From Cudoniella acicularis (taxonomy: Eukaryota > Ascomycota > Leotiomycetes > Helotiales > Helotiaceae): a DNA stretch of 28,571 nt. The stretch is from positions 1 through 28,571 of the forward strand of contig JAAMPI010000669.1 of the NCBI GenBank assembly GCA_013054445.1. The letters run 5' to 3'. Each line of letters opens with the position of its first letter. Within the stretch, counting starts at the first letter, position 1. Under the pieces are notes generated by a model. The model saw only the letters and a program-made list of their open reading frames with translations, ran no database searches and was not told the DNA's origin. The position numbers and the translations under genes were made by a program. Below, in pieces: positions 10,030 to 19,267 of the stretch.

Positions 10030-11920
10030 AAACCAAGATTCCTATGTCAGGAGCTTACAAATGGATTTGTGAAGCTTGAGATGCGTAGGTATTGTTGTTG
10101 GCATTTTCCCAATCCGGTAGTGGGCCTGAGAATGGCGTTTTCCTAATCGGGTAATGGCGCTAATGCACGAGCCATACGGAGTGGTGGGGTTAGCGGCAGC
10201 TGCAGATATAACCTTATTTAGCCTGTCCAATTGAATGCTGGGGGAGAGATAGGGCAGGATAGGGCAGGCCTAGGATTAAAGGGGATTAGAGGGCTTGTAC
10301 GAGAGGGAAAGAGGATCGGATTAGATTGGATGAGGTGGTCTAGGGTAGGGATTGGACAGAAACGGGAAGCGGAGATTCCTTTTTTGGGAAGGCGGATCGA
10401 CCGTGCTTAACTCCGTTCCGAGTCCCGACCACATGCGATATTATTCTTCTGTATTAATTATTAATAAAATATTCTATTATTTAATAACATCAACGAATAT
10501 AAGTCCACATAGTCTAACTTCAAGCATACCTATTGAATTCATCCTACAGAGCAAATTATTCCTTTTACTATCCTATACGCTGTGATTCAAGTCGCCAATC
10601 ATGTGATTTACAGCACCAGCAGTTCCCCATCACTTCACAATCTCTCTGAAACAACTTTTAACCTAGTTCTATAGTATGACTAGAAAGGTACTATTTTCTC
10701 TTAATCTCGATGTGCAACAAAGACTTTATATTGATTCTCAAGGGGAAGGTTGCTGCAATTGTGTCAAGGCGGCAGGGGCGGGGAAGAGTTACATGCTGAT
10801 TTTAGAGAAATTGATTAGGACTGGTTCTAGAATATAACTAGAAAGCAACTAGTTGCGATTGCGATGTGCAACAACAAAATAAAGAACGTTCTTGGAGTAA
10901 AAGGTAATTAGAGAGAGAGAATTTATTTTCAACACCGGTAGAATCTCTCCAAGAGTTCTAAATTGCTTCTAAAAAGAAATTAGAAGTGAATTTTGGTCCT
11001 GTAAGTAGAATTTTGTTGCATTTCGCAAAAGTGCTCGGTCGGTTTGTGATGGTTGGAAAGACTTTGATTCGCGCTATTGACAGGGGGGCGTGAGGGGGGG
11101 AGGAGTTTTGTTGTACTTCGCAAAACTCTTCGGTCAGTCGGTGACGGTTGGAATAGCCTCCTCCATTTAGATGAGCAGGAGAGGGGGTTTCATTGTATTT
11201 TATAAAAGCAGTATTTCAGCGACAGCTATAATCTTGTTCGCTTTATCACCGCGACACATACTAGAGTGCAACCAGTTTGGTCAGTGCGGTGTGCAGCAAA
11301 AACTTTGTGCTGCTCTGAATAACGCAAGTCCATGCGATTAGGAAGGATGGAGGAGGTAAATCATGTGACTCTTACCAAAAAAATTTCAATGGTTAGAAAA
11401 GGTTTGTATTTAGAATACACAATTCAGTGGACATAAAACAAAATTTTAGAGTAAAATGTTAAGGGGGTATTGGTAACGGAAGTATGTTGGAAATATTTAC
11501 TGTCGATTGCTTATGGAAAGGAGAACTCGAGAGGGGAGAAGACACTTCGAAATTCAAGTACTTTTAAATTAAGCAATGACGTAACAATTTAACATATTTA
11601 CTCTTGCAATGCTCTTCTAGTCGTTTGCATAATTTAATTCGAGTAATTTCTCGTCATTTATTTAATTATCTCAAACCCACTCCTTCGCAATCTCGCTAAA
11701 CCCCACCTCGCACAGTTAACATGCGTTTTAAACATCCAAACAAAATTTGAGAAATAAACAGTGCAGCGAATAACCCATTGTTCCTCTTTACTCAGAAACC
11801 GCCATCTCGAACAAAGAAAACACAATCACACGACTTTTTTCCAAGTAAACAATAAAACAACAATGGGTTTGTTGTTTTCTTACTGTTTATCAGCGGCAAT
11901 TAGAACAAAGACTCTTTTGT
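10030..11920. other. AT-rich gene-free region with diverged repeats
   Basis: No coding frame with a recognisable domain was found on either strand. The stretch 10440-10600 is especially AT-rich (runs of TTAATTATTAATAAAATATT). Two repeat families occupy 10660-11310 and are listed separately. It may be relic mobile DNA, but no transposase, reverse transcriptase or terminal repeats are visible. Confidence 0.55.
10663..11310 (+). repeat. two interleaved families of diverged local repeats
   Basis: Family 1 has the pattern (c)tagttcta..atatgactagaaag..act...gcgatgtgcaacaa and occurs at about 10663-10725, 10822-10878 and, more diverged, 11251-11310. Family 2 has the pattern gttttgttgcatttcgcaaaa.tgctcggtcggt.ggtgatggttgga and occurs at about 11008-11070, 11105-11155 and, more weakly, 11185-11225. 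All copies lie in the same orientation. Each unit recurs at about 85-160 bp before the order breaks down. Confidence 0.5.
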
Positions 11921-11928
11921 CTATAAAT
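11921..11928 (+). promoter_or_regulatory. TATA box of the small Cys-rich gene
   Basis: CTATAAAT lies about 145 bp upstream of the ATG at 12072. The upstream ATG at 11927 overlaps this box and is therefore probably not transcribed. Confidence 0.5.
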
Positions 11929-12071
11929 GAAGGGGATTAGTCAGTGTAAGGCAACATTCAGTTCAAGTCAGACAGGGGCTTTTCAGCACTCAACGGAATC
12001 TACAGATCACTCTACCATCCATCAATCACAGATTTACAATTATATCTTAAAACAACAAAGCTATCAGCACG

Positions 12072-12512
12072 ATGTCTTCCTCACAAAACCCCACCACCAT
12101 CAACAACAGTCCCTCCCCAATCACTCCACCCTCCACCACAACCATCACAGACGAAAACCAAGCCATCCTCTCCTCCCTCTCTGAAGAAGGAATCCACATC
12201 CACCCCGCCCTCCGCTGGGCATTCACCCACAAACCCACCATCCTCTCCCTCCACTCTTCCCTTAACCCCGTTGGCCCCATCGTTAAAATCTTCACAAAAA
12301 AATGCGCATACTGTGAATGTTGGTTCAAGAAATGCATGTTTTCGAAGAAACAGTTGAAGGCTGAGGAGCCGATGTGTCGTTGGTGTCAGGCGGAGAATGG
12401 ACTTGGGGTGGAGAGGGGAGTTTTTGAAATTCATAAACATGTGCATTGTGATCAGCTGGGGAAGGAGCGCTGTGGGATGAGGAAGCCTTTTAGCCTTGAG
12501 CCGCTTCAGTAG
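12072..12512 (+). CDS. small Cys-rich protein with an Stc1-like zinc domain
   Basis: This is a single exon of 146 residues beginning MSSSQNPTT. The first ~35 residues are Ser/Thr/Pro-rich and probably disordered. Near residues 75-110 lies C-x2-C-x-C...FSKKQL...C-x2-C (CAYC, CRWC), the spacing and FS..QL signature of the Stc1 domain, and further Cys and His residues follow (HKHVHCDQLGKERCG). In fission yeast Stc1 links the RNAi machinery to the Clr4 methyltransferase complex. Many filamentous fungi carry other short Stc1-domain proteins with no assigned role, and this one is too short and unlike enough to give only a domain-level call. A TATA box and AT-rich leader suggest an expressed unit. 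The long frame on the opposite strand is its shadow. Confidence 0.55.
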   Translation: MSSSQNPTTINNSPSPITPPSTTTITDENQAILSSLSEEGIHIHPALRWAFTHKPTILSLHSSLNPVGPIVKIFTKKCAYCECWFKKCMFSKKQLKAEEPMCRWCQAENGLGVERGVFEIHKHVHCDQLGKERCGMRKPFSLEPLQ

Positions 12513-12795
12513 ATGGGCCATGGATGGATAGATGGTTTTCTATCTGACTGACTGACTTTAGAATTGTCTGAGAAGACGTAGAAAATTCTTTTAATAATGT
12601 GTATTCCATGAAAATTAATGATATCATTTTGTTATTCAATAGCTTTTCAAAAGTGACTTATAAATTGATCGTTCTATAATAATACTATGTAGTCTATGTG
12701 ACAAATGGTTCGGATTTGGAAGACACTTGTCATGCCTCTTGAATGCCAGGAATCCATCTGAAACAAAACGAACGGCGAGCCTGTTGGGCTCTCGA
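12513..12795. other. short intergenic spacer between convergent loci
   Basis: A GATGGATAGATGG stretch and AT-rich DNA lie here. No gene was seen. Confidence 0.5.
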
Positions 12796-15245
12796 TCACA
12801 ACTCATAAAGCTCCTTGAACCAGCTACCAGGTCTAGAAAGCAAAACCTGTGGTGCACCAAATTCCACAATACGCCCTTCATGCAACACGACAATACGATC
12901 AAAATCAACAAGGGTATTGGGACGGTGGGCAACGGATATGATGGTACAATCACGAAACTCTTCGCGAATGACAGCTTGAATAATTGAGTCTGTGTGAATG
13001 TTGACACTGAATAGACGCAATGTTAGTGATCAATCAACAATCAGGGTTAGAATGGTATAGAAATTTACCTTGCTGAGACTTCTCCTCAACGCTTCTCGAG
13101 GTATAAATGCTGTATCTTCTCCATCAATGGTGATAGAGCCTTCTCGGAACTCAAGCAAATAAAACAAGGAGGCAAGAGGCGAGGACTTGCCACTTCCAGA
13201 ACGCCCGCAGATACCGAGTTTCTCGCCTGGTCGAATTGTGAGACTAATCCCTTCCACAACACGATCGGACGACTCGCTGTACGAGGCCGAGAAATCCAGA
13301 ATTTCAATAGCACCTGTGGAAGGCCACTCTGCAGGCGGCCTATTAGATTCTATGGCTTTCGCCTCGCTTTCGGTGTTGGTGACAAAATCTCGCACTCGTG
13401 CTATAGCACCAATTGATGTCTCGGTCATGGTTCACATCTTGATCAGATCAGACAAGCTGGTGTTGAAGCTCATAATATGAGGAGGCCAAGGCCGACTAAA
13501 CCTGGGTCAATTTTATGCCTGAGCGAGGCAATGATCGTCATCAGAATTGTGGTAAGTGCGGCCACCAAAAGGCCAAGGATGACTGCCCCCCAACATTAGA
13601 TGCAAGCCAATAGGTAGACTGGTCTTTGACTTCGGTCGAGTACGTCAAAATTCTTCTCGCAGAATTGATCAACCCATCTGAAAGCTCGAATACTTGGAAG
13701 TCCAGAAAGGGTTTCTTGAAAATGTGTGTACAGTGGTGTTTTCTGCTCTAACTCAAGATGTCTGAGTTGCCGAGACGTCCTCAGATAGAACTTCTGTATT
13801 GCAAAAAGCACAAAGATTACCACAGGAATTACCGCGAGAGTAAATAGCGGTGGCTGCCATTAGACCACCTCCGATAAGGAAAAGCGCAAGCTGAAGTACA
13901 GCAGCAATCATAACATTTGGAAGCTGATTGTCGATAAGACCAAGGTTTTCGCTGAACCTGTTGAGCGTGGTACCAGAATCGGTCTTAGGGAAGAAGGATA
14001 ACGGGGCGCCGAGAACAGTGTTAAGAAGCCGTTGATGGAGGCCAATCGATGCGCGCGGGATCATATCTAGATAGAGTTGCCATAATAGCAGAGCGAGAGC
14101 GAATAGGGAGACAGCGGCTGTGATTCCGAGTATAATCATGAATGACTTGTTTGAATCTGTCGTCGTGTCGGATCCCGTAAAATACTTGACTACCAGACCA
14201 GGTGACTTTATCATTGCAACATAGGTGAAGGCCCAGAAAGCAGCAGAAACCGTTGACTTCCAACCTGCGGCAGCAAAATAATGCTTATAAGTATCCAGTC
14301 ACCAGTTTGTCTTGCCAATACATTTGTGGCTTCTTCTTTCTCGATCTCAGTGACATCAATCGCAGGCTTCTTTGCTTCAACCGCATGATCGAGTGCCTCA
14401 GTCGCCGTTTGCTTGAATTTTAAGCAAGCCTCGCAACGTAAGCATCGTTTTATCTGAGGTAGTCGTAGGCTCCTTGTTCTTCGCTAGCGCCATCTTTGTT
14501 CAATACGACAACTCAGTCGGCGTACAAAAGTCTGGATACAGCACGTGTGACGAGAATGGCCGTAGTATCAAGGCGGCGTAAGAGACCAGACTTGCTGAAC
14601 AGCCTGCAAAAGATGTGCTCGGTATCTGCATCAATACCACTGAAAACGTCGTCGAGTATCAACACCTTCTTTCGCGCAAAACTGCTCTTGCGAGAGCCAA
14701 CTTTGACTTTTGTCCTCCATTTAGCGAGATACCTTTCGATCCAACGATTTTCATATCTCCTTTCAGCAACGTATTCAGATCCTCACGCAGCCCGCAACAG
14801 TATATTACTTCCTGATAAAATGTTTCATCGAAAGAAGATTCGCCACACACACCAGCTTTGATAGTCGGGTCGACGGCGCTACCGATCGAGCGTGCTCATA
14901 GGAAGACAGGATGAAGAGCGCAACTGCAGCCACAAAATAGAGGCACGCCGCCGGTACAGAGATTTTTGTAGTGGCAACCGGTGTGATGGCCCACAATATC
15001 AGAAGGGTCAAATTGAGGGCGATGAATGCAAATAGCAAGGTTGATTTTACTTGTCGACTTGCAGTGGTGATCACTTTGGCGGGACTTCGATATAGAGAAG
15101 CTGTTCGAGTAAAAGCGGCAATGAGAAATAGAGAAGTTGGTTCTATTACGAAGAAGCCGTCTTCAAAAAGCAACGTAAAATTGAATGCACCCGGCCGGCC
15201 TGACCCGAACGCATATGTATCGGGCTGGTAGGTGGAATTGTCCAT
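12796..15245 (-). pseudogene. ABCC (MRP-type) multidrug transporter pseudogene, multiply deleted
   Basis: Pieces appear in ABCC order along the minus strand. At 15245-14885 is a TMD0-like part (FNFTLLFEDGFF, several hydrophobic helices, SSYEHARSVAPS). A junction near 14875 jumps directly to the late half of NBD1 (FDETFYQEVIYCCGL, GSKGISLNGGQKSKLALARA), so TMD1 and NBD1 Walker A are gone. After one frameshift, Walker B (LILDDVFSGIDAD) follows. TMD2 is at 14214-13440, with a frameshift near 13830 and a TAA at 13596-13598. NBD2 has Walker A (GICGRSGSGKSS) at about 13210-13180, a TGA at 13432-13434, then loss of Q-loop, signature and Walker B, and resumes at SVNIHTDSIIQ with the H-loop VAHR and a normal C-terminus (WFKELYEL). 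The relic is about 2.45 kb, against about 4.4 kb of coding sequence for a whole member. A 62-nt GT...AG stretch (13068-13007) sits at the NBD2 gap but does not restore the frame. Confidence 0.85.
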
Positions 15246-16000
15246 GATAGGCCAAATGGATGTTGGATGGAAGTACAGGCATGAAATTCTAGGGTAGGGG
15301 TGATATCAGAATTGCTTATTGAGGCGATGGGATTGCTGTCTTGAACGAAACATATCAGTGATGCCTGGTTGTCGGTATTTCGATGCCGTATGTCGCTATT
15401 TCGTTGAGACTTCAATCATCGATTCGGATGCCTAAGCCAAGGCCCGAGGCAACGAAATAATGTACCTAGGTAAGCTTTACCATCAAGAAAAAGAGCGCTT
15501 ATCTTTGATTTTTTTGAATAGAAACATGCAATAGTAGATACCTTGTACCTGCTATCTGGATGATCAAATTCTCCGAGTCGCACCGTGGCGTCGCGTTGTA
15601 CGACGCCCGCATGCATGAAGATTGCGGCAACGTGGCAGCCATATTCTAGTCTGTCACTGCATAAGCCCGCATAATCTGGCAGGCTATTGTAGGAATTGAG
15701 GAAAGCGATCTGGCTTTATGTTTAAGACACGGCGTTTTAAATTTAGGCGGGAGCTGATGAAGCTTATTCAGTGTTGCGAGGGCGAGCGAGGTGTGAGACG
15801 TAGGAAAAAATCGACTTTTTCGTCAAACAAGAATGGGCGCAGCTCGGCGCATTACCATATGCGTAGAAAGCAACGCATTTCTTGTATGATGTTCAGGGAC
15901 TTGTTAGGCAGATGTTTGTGAAGGCTGAAGAATTCGACTCTGAAAGCAACGCATCATTTGAAGAGAATTTTGTGGCTGCTTTGTTTATGCGGCAACATGC
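15246..16000. other. intergenic, no recognised gene
   Basis: This is the presumed 5' flank of the ABCC pseudogene followed by unannotatable sequence. No domain or splice-consistent frame was seen. Confidence 0.5.
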
Positions 16001-16004
16001 GGCC

Positions 16005-16170
16005 GCTTGTGGCTTGCCGGCTTTGCAGTTTTCAGAAAGGGGGTGGCTGGTGCTTGTGGCGCAAAGTTTCAGACATCAAGTTCCAACGTTAGCAACTTAC
16101 AGCTGCTCACTCTTTGCCTTCGGATAAAATGCTTATTTGATGACAAGATACAAGTTTTTCCCTTGGGCTT
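16005..16170 (+). repeat. diverged direct repeat, left copy
   Basis: The copy reads GCTTGTGGCTTGCCGGCTTTGC, then TTTTCAGAAAGGGGGTGGCTGG, CAGACATC, TTCCAACGTTAG and TTATTTGATGACAA in order. The same blocks recur in the same order and orientation at about 18580-18780. Both copies are followed by a long C/T-rich tract. Confidence 0.6.
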
Positions 16171-16507
16171 TTACTTACCCCGCCTTCCGCTACCGGTATC
16201 TCCTGATTTTTTCTCCGCGGCTCCGTCCCTAGCCCTAGTCCTCGTTCTCACCCTGCGCCCTTGGCCCTTGCAACCTCCTTTTCGCACTCGTAGGTAAGAT
16301 TAGGGCTAGGGTTCGGCCATTGCCGGCTGAAATTAAGATTTTTCTATTCATAGACAGTCCGTCTTGGAGGCAACCATCCCGCCATGCGGCAGGTAAAGAA
16401 AGTTCTTTGCCTTCGCAACGCGTGCGCCGTGGATACGCGCCTGAGTAGTTGTCTTCTCTCACCGCGCCTCATGTTATTTTCCTTCAATTCTGATCCCCTA
16501 TAGAAGG

Positions 16508-16735
16508 ATGTCCCTTTTATATGCACCATTCAACTTCAGCGTCCCACCACTCTCATTTCACACAAACAACCCCTGGGGCGGAAACGACGGAACTGGTCAG
16601 CTTTTGTCATTGGTATCGGAACGCCTGCACAGTATTTTCAGACTTATATTGCCATTGAAAAAGATCCGATATCTATCCCTTTCTGGATTACTGCCTGAAA
16701 GTTTCGTCCCCTTCGAACGATAGTTGTGGAATTCT
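16508..16735 (+). pseudogene. N-terminal fragment of an aspartyl-protease-like (A1-type) protein
   Basis: In one frame PPLSFHTNNPWGGNDGT and, after a shift of frame, WSAFVIGIGTPAQYFQTYIA resemble the opening of fungal pepsin-like surface proteins, where a W-x-G-x-DG motif leads into W(S/T).F.(V/L).(V/I)GTP.Q.(F/V). The piece then degrades, with a stop after SIPFWITA. No catalytic DTG triad, second lobe or membrane anchor is present. The call rests on a short match recalled from the family, so a chance resemblance is possible. Confidence 0.35.
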
Positions 16736-16863
16736 GAGGCGTGCGTTGCCTTTTGATGGAAATGCTAGTGATGACTTTGAAGTAGGCTATTCGTCCACAT
16801 GGACGGCGATTTCGGGCCTCGATACCCTAATTAGTGGATGGGAGGAATAATTGCTGAGGTGGT

Positions 16864-18278
16864 CTATTTTGATGTATGTAGTCCTTTGCGCTTTGTAGAA
16901 TTCTCGCAACTCTTCACTTGTTCTTCGTTCTCTGTGCGGGTTTCTAACTCAGACCGCTCCGCTTCGAGTTTAGCGTCGATTTGGAGATGTTCGGTTTGCT
17001 GTTCGTGGTTCATGGTGTTCCAGGTTAGAGTGCATATGTGACAAATTTTGGCGGAAGACTCCAGTTGTTCTGGCGTTACCCAATGGTTGATGGTTTCTCA
17101 CTTGGTTTTAGGTTCGTCATTGAGGCCCAATCTAATTAGAGGGGATACTTCACAAAGTGTGCAGCACTTCTGGCACAAGTTGTGTGGTAGATATTTCGTT
17201 GGTTTCTGCAGAGGCTCGGAATGCAAATCTGAGGAGCTCGTAATTGTCATTTCGTCTCGGGAAGAAGTTCGGAACATTACACTCTGTTGATTCCCGTCTG
17301 TAGGCATAAAATGGCTCATGGATGGGTGTTTAAAAAACAGCTTCCGGTTTGTTTTCCAAGTGCTTTGGTTCTCGTTTGTAGTCTCATTGTCCGTGTGGTC
17401 GTCTGTATCGTCGATGTTGCCCTTATCTCCCAAGATTTCTGAATCGAGGCAGCAATAGCAGCGGCCGAAATAAACTGGCTTCACATTGTTCACAACCCCT
17501 TCTTGATTGGCGTTGCTTGTGACCTTCAATGCAGCGCTCTCTTGGTTGTGGGCAGTTTCCTCGGACGCTTTTTCGGGTGCTTTTGGCCTCCATTGGTATG
17601 TTGGAGAATACCACAACGCATGGCGACTGATAGCACCTTCTTCTCCCTGCATATGATCGTTCGCAAGGGTCCGCAGCGTCCGGCGTTATTCCTCGGTCAG
17701 GTAGGTCAACGGCTGTCTCGCATAGTCGTTGTATCCGTAACTCTCCCGGTCCTCATCCCCGTCCAATTCCAATTTTTTCTCAAGCCATGGGAAAATCACA
17801 CTGCTAAACCGACGCAATAGAGAGACCAAAGTAGCAAAAGCGGCACCACTCAGGAGCAAGAAAGCAGCCACAATTATTGACGCGTCCACGTTCTTCAATT
17901 TTACAAGCGTGTATAGGAGAAATATAAAACAAGCCACAAATCTCCCACAATCTAATCTCAGAAACCAAATACGGTGTCGGAACTATCTCCAAGACTCCTC
18001 TCAATCACTGGTAAGATCGCAGCGAGAGCCATCAAGGAGAATTCCCATCTGAAATATGGCCAGAGGCTGGCAAGGTTCGCTGGGTGATCACATATATTAA
18101 TTCCCAGAATAGAGCCCGTTAGCACGAAAAGGCAGGCCTGAATCATCATCAATATGACATCCCCAATTTCCTTCAATATGATCTGGGTATTCTTTTCGCT
18201 GGTGATACGCAATGCGTTAAGGTAATTAGGCTGAGCAGAGAACAAAATTTCCAGTCGCGTGAATAAGGAGGTGTGCAT
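16864..18278 (-). pseudogene. membrane-protein pseudogene (four predicted helices, long polar tail)
   Basis: The first frame, 18278..17958, begins MHTSLFTRLEILF and holds two hydrophobic helices (VILMMIQACLFVLTGSILGI and FSLMALAAILPVIE). A one-base shift at about 17960 continues into FLRLDCGRFVACFIFLLYTL and a fourth helix (IIVAAFLLLSGAAFATLV), then a Glu/Asp-rich stretch. That second frame runs on in phase through a TAA (17688-17686), a Cys-rich polar region (GRCYCCLDSE, LCQKCCTLCE) and a TGA (17100-17098) to a charged, coiled-coil-like tail with TEHLQIDAKLEAERSELETR, ending in TAG at 16864. About 470 residues are thus interrupted by only one indel and two stops. The TAA is what C-to-T change of a CAA codon gives. 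I do not recognise the family. It could instead be a short functional membrane peptide from the first frame alone. Confidence 0.6.
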
Positions 18279-18299
18279 GGTGGGCCGGGTTGACGCCTA

Positions 18300-18579
18300 T
18301 GCATAGAAATGTAAATAAATTGTATAGAAAGAAAAAAGTGGCCATGCGGTTGCGTAACTTAACTTCTCGAGGCAAGATTACCATTTGCCTCCCTAGGTAC
18401 CGGTACGGAGTATACTCGCCTTTTTTATGAGTCTAGTCCGATATCCGAGCTGAACATAGGGCTACTCCTCTCATACGGCAGTCTCTGTTTCAGCCTGGTC
18501 ACATAGGGAAAATCTTCTTGTGGAGTCGTCGTGGGGTCAGAAGATCACGGTTCCCTTTTCCGTTAGGAAAATGCTGTCG
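18300..18579. other. intergenic, no recognised gene
   Basis: This is the 5' flank of the membrane-protein pseudogene. Nothing was recognised in it. Confidence 0.5.
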
Positions 18580-18780
18580 TTTGTGGCTTGTGGCCTGTTG
18601 CTTTTAGAAAAGGGGGTGGCTGGGGAATAGTAGCTCAGACATCCCCGATGGGTTTCTCCGTTGGGTTCACGGTTCAACTCTTATTCCAACGTTAGGAGTT
18701 TTATTTGCAGCGCTATGCTTACTCGCCGTCCTTGGAATAACTACATTATCTGATGACTACTCGGCGGTCGCAAAGTCGCC
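18580..18780 (+). repeat. diverged direct repeat, right copy
   Basis: The copy reads GTTTGTGGCTTGTGGCCTGTTGC, TTTTAGAAAAGGGGGTGGCTGG, CAGACATC, ATTCCAACGTTAGGAG and TTATCTGATGACTA, collinear with 16005-16170 but with about 40 bp of extra sequence between the third and fourth blocks. A C/T-rich tract follows here too (18780-18930). Confidence 0.6.
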
Positions 18781-19267
18781 CTGGAACTCTCCTCTCTTTC
18801 TTCGCCGTCTTCTCCACCCTCGTTCCGCCTTCGTTTTGGCCCCGGCATTCGGCCCCCACGCCATCACGCTCACCCTCCCCGTTCCTTCTCCACTGTCCTC
18901 GCGGTCTGCCTTCTCCTTTTCAAATCACAGCGCGTCGGAGTCAAAGGATCCGGTCCGCCGTCCACTAGATAGTCGCCAGGGTGCCTACTCGGTTACGCGC
19001 TCACGGCATATGGACATTCAGTGAATAAATAAGTTGGGTTAAAGGAGACTCATTTACCGACAACCGCACACTATCGAATATGTACGAAATAGACCCGGTC
19101 ACGGGATGTTATGTAGTGATTGAGGAACTCGATCATGTTTACTTCAGAAACTACATTACAAAACGTGAGATAGCATAAACATTAATCCTCCAAACCTAAA
19201 CCCAAGCGCATTACACTAATGACCACAATAGATTACAAATAGGAAACTTGGAGAAAGCTATTCCAAC
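18781..19267. other. C/T-rich tract and intergenic spacer
   Basis: The C/T-rich tract inflates a spurious Ser/Pro/Arg frame. A 32-codon open frame at 19080-19178 (start MYEIDPVTGCYVVIEE) has coding-like composition but is too short to call. The rest is the 3' flank of the next gene. Confidence 0.4.

Noticed and set aside
12081..12521. 146-codon minus-strand frame
   Set aside because: Shadow of the plus-strand Cys-rich gene, whose Cys pairs and upstream TATA box are more convincing.
16225..16315. Telomere-like TTAGGG/CTAGGG words
   Set aside because: Only isolated single units on both strands, not an array.
18753..18968. Ser/Pro/Arg-rich plus-strand frame
   Set aside because: Produced by the C/T-rich tract following the direct repeat.
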